Of a DNA stretch of 64,000 nucleotides, positions 59,374 through 64,000 are shown piece after piece; the first letter of the stretch is position 1, and every line of letters begins with the position of its first letter. The notes beneath the pieces are model-generated. The model saw nothing but the letters and a program-made list of their open reading frames with translations, had not been told where the DNA came from and searched no databases. This DNA is from Halomicrobium salinisoli. Its GTDB lineage: Archaea; Halobacteriota; Halobacteria; Halobacteriales; Haloarculaceae. Where the stretch lies: assembly GCF_020405185.1 (NCBI RefSeq), contig NZ_CP084463.1, forward strand, positions 682,001-746,000, in the 5' to 3' direction. A program made the translations under genes and the position numbers.

Positions 59374-60071
59374 CCGTTCCCCTCGCAGTCGACGACCAGC
59401 ATCTCCTCGGCGGTCGGCCGGAGGTCGTAGTCGACGGGGACGAACTCGACGCCGTGGCCGTCCTCGCGGAGCGCGTCGGCGACCGGATCGACGAGGCCAG
59501 ACCGCTCCAGTGCGAGCGAGGCCAGCGGGAACACGCGCAGTTCCCCGCCCGTCACGCGGGCGAGTTCGCGGGCCGCGTCGACGTGGAACGCCTCGTCGAG
59601 GCGGTCGTCGTAGAGAAAGAGGAGGTTCGCCGAGAGCGTCAGCGCGAAGGCGTCGTCCGCGAAGGGGAGGCTCGGCAGCGAGGCGGAGACGTACCGGTCG
59701 GGGTTGCGCTCGTAGTCCGAGAGGAACCGCTCGGCGGCGGCCCGGAGGAAGCGCCCTCGCCCCTCGACGCCGCCGTAGTAGTCGAACTCGAACAGGTCCC
59801 GCTTCTCCCGTACCTGCGCCATGTTGCGCTCGATGGACTCGGAACACTCCGCTTCCAGTTCGTCGAGCGACCGGTCGTACATCGGATCGACGGCTGTCGT
59901 CTCCGTCCCGAGCGCCGACGCGAGGGCGGTGAACGACGACGGCCCGCCCGGGCAGTCCAGTATCGGACCGTCGGTCACGTCGTCGACGGTCAGCTCGAAC
60001 AGGTCCAGGTACTCCTCGAACGTCCGACCGAGGAACAGGAACTCCCGGTCGACCTCGAATCGATCACTCAT
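59370..60071 (-). CDS. SAM-dependent methyltransferase-like protein
   Basis: 233 residues. GPILDCPGGPSSFTALASALG is the SAM-binding motif I in altered form (LDCPGGPSS rather than the common DxGxGxG). AVDPMYDR is at the motif II position, and SLPFADDAFALTLSANLLFLYDD corresponds to motif IV. This CPGGPSS variant occurs in a haloarchaeal/bacterial group of unassigned methyltransferases. It forms a two-gene unit with the acetyltransferase. The ATG at 60071 is taken; an upstream in-frame ATG at 60101 is possible. Confidence 0.75.
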   Translation of the reverse strand: MSDRFEVDREFLFLGRTFEEYLDLFELTVDDVTDGPILDCPGGPSSFTALASALGTETTAVDPMYDRSLDELEAECSESIERNMAQVREKRDLFEFDYYGGVEGRGRFLRAAAERFLSDYERNPDRYVSASLPSLPFADDAFALTLSANLLFLYDDRLDEAFHVDAARELARVTGGELRVFPLASLALERSGLVDPVADALREDGHGVEFVPVDYDLRPTAEEMLVVDCEGNG

Positions 60072-60214
60072 CGCTGGTGTATGATGTACAGATGAGTTCA
60101 CTGGTGTATAAAACTAGTCGTGGCGTGGGGTGCTGTCTCACGCGTCGCTTTGCGCTCACCGCCGCGACCAGCGAAGACCGCAATCCGTATCACTGGACGG
60201 TACCACCCGGTCGT

Positions 60215-60985
60215 ATGGTCGACCGGGTCACGCTCTACCGCGCACCGACGACAGTCGCGGACGCCGACGAGGTCGCCGGGTGGCTCGAGGAGCGGACGGA
60301 CGCGACGGTGACGGTGCGGGACCGCTTTCTCTCCGAGTACGCCGACGCGGGCCTCCCGGAGGACTTCGCGGAGGCCCGCGTCCTCTCGCCGTACGAGCGG
60401 GAGACGGGCAACACGATGGTGGGCATCGTCCGCTACGAGGAGCGCGCGCTGGAGAACCCCGAGCGCGCCGGCGGGGTCATCTACGACGGCCTGCAGGTGC
60501 AGGACGCGCTCCGCGAACGAATTCCCGAGGGCGAACGCGGGCTGGACCACCTCCACGTCCCGCTGCTGGACCGGGTGGTCGGCACCTGGGGCGACCACGA
60601 CGGCCGCTGGCACAAGCGCGTGAACGTGCTGGGCCAGCCCGCCCTCGTGTCCGTCCCGGGGCTCTACGAGGCGCCGGCCAAGCCCGAGCAGTACTACAAG
60701 GAGCAGCAGAAACACGCCATGCTCTCGGGGGACGCGCCGCCCCGGGAGGTGCTGGAGGAGGAGGTCGACGGCGAGTTCCTGGTCGCCGACGACCCCCGGA
60801 CGACGGCGGCGCTGAAGGGCTACGTCCTCAGCGCCTACCACTACCTGGACACCGGGGAGGACTTCTGCGAGGACGAGGACTGCCGGCTCGCGAACCCGCA
60901 CCGCCAGCCGGGCGTCGTCCGCGCGCAGCTACGGGACCCGGAGTTCTGTCCCGAGCACGCCGAGCGCTATCGGACTGAGGAGTAG
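60215..60985 (+). CDS. DUF6775-like putative metallopeptidase
   Basis: 256 residues. It includes VIYDGLQVQDALRERIPEGERGLDHLHVPLLDRVVGTW, KRVNVLGQPALVSVPGLYEAPAKPEQYYKEQQ, ALKGYVLSAYHYLDTGEDFCEDEDCRLANPHRQ and a Cys near the end (EFCPEHAERY). The four Cys/His of the C-terminal part could bind zinc. The pattern fits archaeal DUF6775 proteins, proposed to be metallopeptidases. The canonical HExxH is not evident, so catalysis is uncertain. Its 3' end overlaps the convergent methyltransferase gene by 19 bases. Confidence 0.72.
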   Translation: MVDRVTLYRAPTTVADADEVAGWLEERTDATVTVRDRFLSEYADAGLPEDFAEARVLSPYERETGNTMVGIVRYEERALENPERAGGVIYDGLQVQDALRERIPEGERGLDHLHVPLLDRVVGTWGDHDGRWHKRVNVLGQPALVSVPGLYEAPAKPEQYYKEQQKHAMLSGDAPPREVLEEEVDGEFLVADDPRTTAALKGYVLSAYHYLDTGEDFCEDEDCRLANPHRQPGVVRAQLRDPEFCPEHAERYRTEE

Positions 60986-61617
60986 TTCACTCGACCGCTG
61001 GCGAGCCGGAGGTAGCCGCCGGCAAGCCGCCGCTCCCGGTAGTCGTCCGCGCGCTCGCGCAGGCGGTCGTGGGCCGTGTCGACGCGGCGCCGGTGGCCGG
61101 TGGCGACCGAACTCGGCCGTCTCTTCTCCGTCGACGAGAGCCAGACGAACCCGCGGTAGGCGGCGTTCAGCGGCCGCGCCCAGGTGCGGTCGCTGGGCGC
61201 GAAGTGCAGGAGGGCCACGCGTCCGCCGGGCCGCACGAGGTCGCACCACCCGTCGACCGCGGCCGCGGGGTCGGCGAACATCCCCGCGACGAACGTCGCC
61301 AGCAGGCCGTCGACCGGACCGGCGAGCGGCGGGCGGGCCGCGTCGGCCAGAATCAGGTCGGCGTCGCCGCGGCCGCGCGCCCGGTCGAGCATCGCCCTCG
61401 TCACGTCGAGGCCGACCACGCGACCCTCCGGTCCGACCGCGCGGCGCGCGTGCGGGAGGTTCGCGCCCGTGCCGCAGCCCATCTCGACGACGACGTCGCC
61501 CGGAGAGAGCCCGAGTTCGTCGACGGCAGCGGCACGCCAGGACCGGACGCCCGGGAGGCGCGCTAGCGCGTCGTAGAGCCGCGCCCAGCGGCCGTAGAAC
61601 TGCCGCGCGTCGGTCAC
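60967..61617 (-). CDS. Class I SAM-dependent methyltransferase
   Basis: 216 residues starting at GTG 61617. FYGRWARLYDALARLPGVRSWR precedes VVEMGCGTGANLPHARRAVG (motif I) and VVGLDVTRAMLDRARGRG. Next come DADLILADAARPPLAG and LVRPGGRVALLHFAP, the usual UbiE/Coq5-like order. It could methylate a quinone or lipid; this is inference. Its GTG overlaps the upstream HTH-ThiN gene end by four bases, indicating one transcript. Confidence 0.85.
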   Translation of the reverse strand: MTDARQFYGRWARLYDALARLPGVRSWRAAAVDELGLSPGDVVVEMGCGTGANLPHARRAVGPEGRVVGLDVTRAMLDRARGRGDADLILADAARPPLAGPVDGLLATFVAGMFADPAAAVDGWCDLVRPGGRVALLHFAPSDRTWARPLNAAYRGFVWLSSTEKRRPSSVATGHRRRVDTAHDRLRERADDYRERRLAGGYLRLASGRVNYSSVR

Positions 61618-62546
61618 GCGACGTCCCGGACCATCCCGGCCACGGTCGGGGCGTCCGGGCCGAGCAGGTAGACGATCGGTTCGACGCCGAACCCGCCCGT
61701 GTGATAGAGGACGTCGGCGTCGGGCGCGTCCGCCAGCGCCTCGTCGACGGCCGCGTCGAGGTCGGCGGGTCCGTCCGCGTCGGGCGCGTCGGACAGGTCG
61801 GCCTGGCCCTCGAACTCGACGGTCTCGTAGCCCGCGGCGTCCAGCTCCGCGAGCAGACCCTCGTCGTACGCCACGTTCAGCGTCGCCCGCGCGTCGCTGC
61901 CGGCCGCCCGCGCCGCCAGCAGGACGGTGGCCACGTGCTCGCTGACGCCGAACTCCGGATCCGCGGGAATCGTCGCGCGCCCCTTGACGTCGACGATGCG
62001 GCCGGGGACGGCGGCCACGTCCTCGACGCCGCCGGCGTCGGAGAGCGACTCGGCGAGGTTCGACCCGACGGCGGGGATCAGCGTCGCGAAGCCGCTCGTG
62101 TTCTCGAGCACGCGCAGCCCCCGCCGCACCGAGGCCAGCACCTGCTCGGCCTCGCGGAGGTCGCTGTCGGGGTCGTGGACCGCGTACTCGCCCTCGAAGT
62201 CGGCCAGGGCCGGCACCGCCTCCTCGTGGAGCTGCGCGAGCGGGCCGCCCCGTTCCATCTCCCTGATCAGCACCTCCGACTCGACCAGCGCCTGGACCGG
62301 CCGCATCTCGCCGCTGGCCAGCCCCTCGGCGACGCGGTCGACCAGGTCCCGCAGGTCGTCGTCGTTCAGGAACCGCTCGTTGCGCTCGACGTCGCCGTGG
62401 ACGTACTTCGAGACCGCGCTCTGGCTGATCCCGAGAAGGTCGGCCACCTCCGACTGGGTGAGCCCGCGTTCGCGGAGCGCGTCGGCCAGCAGCGATCGAT
62501 AGGTCGGGAGGAACTCGTCGACGACGATCTCCTCGACGAAGCGCAT
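61614..62546 (-). CDS. HTH and ThiN-domain protein (ThiR-like regulator)
   Basis: 310 residues. An N-terminal helix-turn-helix (LRERGLTQSEVADLLGISQSAVSKYVHGD) is followed by a helical linker and a C-terminal ThiN domain (FGVSEHVATVLLAARAAGSDARATLNVAYD; DVLYHTGGFGVEPIVYLLGPDAPTVAGM). ThiN alone makes thiamine phosphate; combined with an HTH it acts in archaea as a thiamine-phosphate-sensing repressor of thiamine genes (ThiR type). Catalytic ability in this version is not certain. It is co-transcribed with the downstream methyltransferase. Confidence 0.82.
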   Translation of the reverse strand: MRFVEEIVVDEFLPTYRSLLADALRERGLTQSEVADLLGISQSAVSKYVHGDVERNERFLNDDDLRDLVDRVAEGLASGEMRPVQALVESEVLIREMERGGPLAQLHEEAVPALADFEGEYAVHDPDSDLREAEQVLASVRRGLRVLENTSGFATLIPAVGSNLAESLSDAGGVEDVAAVPGRIVDVKGRATIPADPEFGVSEHVATVLLAARAAGSDARATLNVAYDEGLLAELDAAGYETVEFEGQADLSDAPDADGPADLDAAVDEALADAPDADVLYHTGGFGVEPIVYLLGPDAPTVAGMVRDVA

Positions 62547-62723
62547 CAGCGATCACCGCCCGCACGCGCGCTCGCGGGCATCACTGATCGCCTCCGAACT
62601 CCACCGAGTTCTCGCCGAGATTCGCGGTCGCTTGCTGTGCTCGCGTGTCGCTCCCTGTGGTCGCTCCCGCTTGCACTCTCGAGGTTCCTCCCCTCTGTCG
62701 GAACCTCGCCGCTCGCGCCCCGC

Positions 62724-63311
62724 TCATTGGTCGCCTCCGAACTCGCGATCTCCCTGTATCTTCGACGCCTGCGGGCCCTTCTGTCCCTGGTACTTGGAGC
62801 CGCGCTCCTCGCCGTAGGGACGCTCCGCGGGGGTCTTGAGTTCGGTGAAGGTGAGCTGGGAGATGCGCATGCCGGGGGTGAGCGCGACGGGGGCGGTCCC
62901 GAGGTTCGAGAGCTCGAGCGTGATCTGGCCCTCGTAGCCGGGGTCGCAGAGGCCGGCGGTGGCGTGGACCACGACGGCGAGCCGGCCCAGCGAGGAGCGG
63001 CCCTCGACGTGGGCGATGAGGTCCGGGGGGATCTCAACGCGCTCGCGGGTCGTCCCGAGGACGAAGTCGCCCGGGTGGAGGATGAACTCGCCGTCCTCCT
63101 CGACGGTGGTGAGTTCGGTGTACTCCTCGGTCTCCTTCTCGCTGTTGGGGTGGATGCAGGGGATGTTGGCGTGCTGGAACTCGAGGAAGTCCCGGCCGAG
63201 CCGGAGGTCGACGCTGGCCGGCTGGACCTGAATGTCCGGGTCGTCGAGCGGTTCGATCACGAGGTCGCCCGCCTCCAGTCGCCGCAGGATGTCCGCGTCC
63301 GAGAGGATCAT
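62724..63311 (-). CDS. dcd: dCTP deaminase
   Basis: 195 residues. [70 protein letters not shown] (the active-site Ser-Ser-Leu-Gly-Arg and Glu motif) and a C-terminal [22 protein letters not shown] tail match Dcd. It deaminates dCTP to dUTP for thymidylate synthesis; the bifunctional Dcd-Dut form of archaea is similar and cannot be excluded. The spacer to 62546 shows only hairpin-rich GC DNA. Confidence 0.93.
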   Translation of the reverse strand: MILSDADILRRLEAGDLVIEPLDDPDIQVQPASVDLRLGRDFLEFQHANIPCIHPNSEKETEEYTELTTVEEDGEFILHPGDFVLGTTRERVEIPPDLIAHVEGRSSLGRLAVVVHATAGLCDPGYEGQITLELSNLGTAPVALTPGMRISQLTFTELKTPAERPYGEERGSKYQGQKGPQASKIQGDREFGGDQ

Positions 63312-63396
63312 ACCCCCATCACGTGTGGGGGACGCTGAAAGGTTTCCGCTCCTCGCCGGCGGTGCGCTCGCGCTCGACGCGTCCCCCCGGACCGGC

Positions 63397-63495
63397 CTAC
63401 ATCTCGTCGGCGTGCTCCTCCTGATTGTGCTCCTGAAGCTCCTCTTCGGTGTCGAACGTTGCGCCGCACATGTCGCATTCGTATTCGTCTGCCAT
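63397..63495 (-). CDS. 32-residue C2H2 zinc-finger protein
   Basis: The ATG at 63495 gives [20 protein letters not shown] and [12 protein letters not shown]. CxxC-12-HxxxxH spacing makes a single compact C2H2 finger with an acidic flank. Haloarchaea have many such one-finger microproteins, a few involved in biofilm and swarming. It has its own transcript space between dcd and pth2. Confidence 0.78.
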   Translation of the reverse strand: MADEYECDMCGATFDTEEELQEHNQEEHADEM

Positions 63496-63661
63496 GCGAA
63501 AGGTGTTAGCAGTCCAACAGGAATAAAGGCTATGCTAGTCTATATCGACCACGGTCCGAGCCCGCTCGGTTCCGTTCGCCGGCCGGCCCCGCCAGCAGTG
63601 CGAACCCGGCGAATAGCGCAGGTGGGGGCAGTCCTTTATCCGTGGAGGCCCGCCATCGAGT

Positions 63662-64000
63662 ATGAAGCAGGCCATCGTCGCCCGCGCCGACCTGGGCATG
63701 GGCGAGGGGAAACTGGCGGCGCAGGTCGCCCACGCCTCGCTCATGGCCTACGAGGACGCCGTCGACGGCGCCCGCTCCGAGTGGAAGGGGCAGGGCCAGA
63801 AGAAGGTCGTCCTGCAGGCGTCGGGCGAGGAGGAACTGTTCCGCCTGGCCGACGCGGCCGAGCGGGAGGGCCTGCCGCACGCGGTCGTCCGGGACGCCGG
63901 CCACACCGAGCTGGACCCGGGCACCGTCTCCGCGCTGGCCGTCGGGCCCGCCGCCGACGACCGCGTCGACGCGGTCACCGGCGACCTGTCGCTGTACTGA
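63662..64000 (+). CDS. pth2: Peptidyl-tRNA hydrolase (Pth2)
   Basis: 112 residues, the archaeal/eukaryotic Pth2 type. Conserved parts are [26 protein letters not shown] near the N-terminus, [44 protein letters not shown] and the end DLSLY. It releases tRNA from prematurely dropped peptidyl-tRNA. A tttatcc element (about 63633-63639) 28 bases before the ATG supports a leaderless start. The stop codon is the last three bases of the window. Confidence 0.95.
   Translation: MKQAIVARADLGMGEGKLAAQVAHASLMAYEDAVDGARSEWKGQGQKKVVLQASGEEELFRLADAAEREGLPHAVVRDAGHTELDPGTVSALAVGPAADDRVDAVTGDLSLY

Overview
The window is from a haloarchaeon. The DNA is GC-rich, and the proteins are strikingly acidic (Asp/Glu-rich, Lys-poor). 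Many starts sit about 25-30 bases after a TATA-like element with no Shine-Dalgarno sequence, as in leaderless archaeal transcripts. Secreted proteins carry twin-arginine signals, often followed by a lipobox Cys. Archaeal marker families are present: a thermosome-type chaperonin, Pth2, split GMP synthase, an Sph/RdfA pair, an HTH-ThiN regulator, a HalOD1 domain protein and DUF2070. Genus cannot be fixed from the sequence.

Positions 1-33957 hold a catabolic region for glucuronoxylan and its sugars. Secreted or lipid-anchored enzymes are a GH10 protein (12965-15085) and a CE4 polysaccharide deacetylase (10511-11740). An oligopeptide-type ABC transporter (16125-22185) probably imports the fragments. 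Intracellular enzymes without signals are a second GH10 xylanase, a GH67 alpha-glucuronidase, a GH4 glycosidase and an SGNH esterase. Glucuronate would then go through UxaC, an SDR (candidate fructuronate reductase) and UxuA to 2-keto-3-deoxygluconate. Xylose would follow the oxidative (Weimberg-type) route through a XacD-like dehydratase, a FAH-family 2-keto-3-deoxypentonate dehydratase and a XacF-like semialdehyde dehydrogenase to 2-oxoglutarate. LutC and a fused LutB-LutA are embedded here, and an IclR regulator is the likely controller. No xylose dehydrogenase or beta-xylosidase is evident.

Positions 34190-37140 carry a convergent sph3-like/rdfA-like cell-shape pair. Between them is a 305-bp element that can fold into a four-way junction with no unpaired junction bases. 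Next come isochorismate synthase, a subtilase, a membrane HTH regulator and a surface protein. Positions 42298-46824 are a DUF4129/DUF7269/DUF58/DUF7519/MoxR cluster.

A tRNA-Ser(CGA) gene at 46934-47019 is followed by a 21-bp copy of its 3' end, like an att-site scar. Positions 47670-64000 are mostly chromosomal housekeeping and conserved haloarchaeal genes: lipoproteins, DUF2070, guaA glutaminase, DUF192, a TrkA-type channel, leuA, methyltransferases, an HTH-ThiN regulator, dCTP deaminase, a 32-residue zinc finger and Pth2.

The most unusual signal is a set of intergenic hairpin modules near 25.9, 30.9, 36.2 and 47.0 kb. They occur as tandem units with compensatory stem changes, as hairpin strings, and as the four-way palindrome. 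Two of the sites share a sequence module. They look like members of one palindromic element family.
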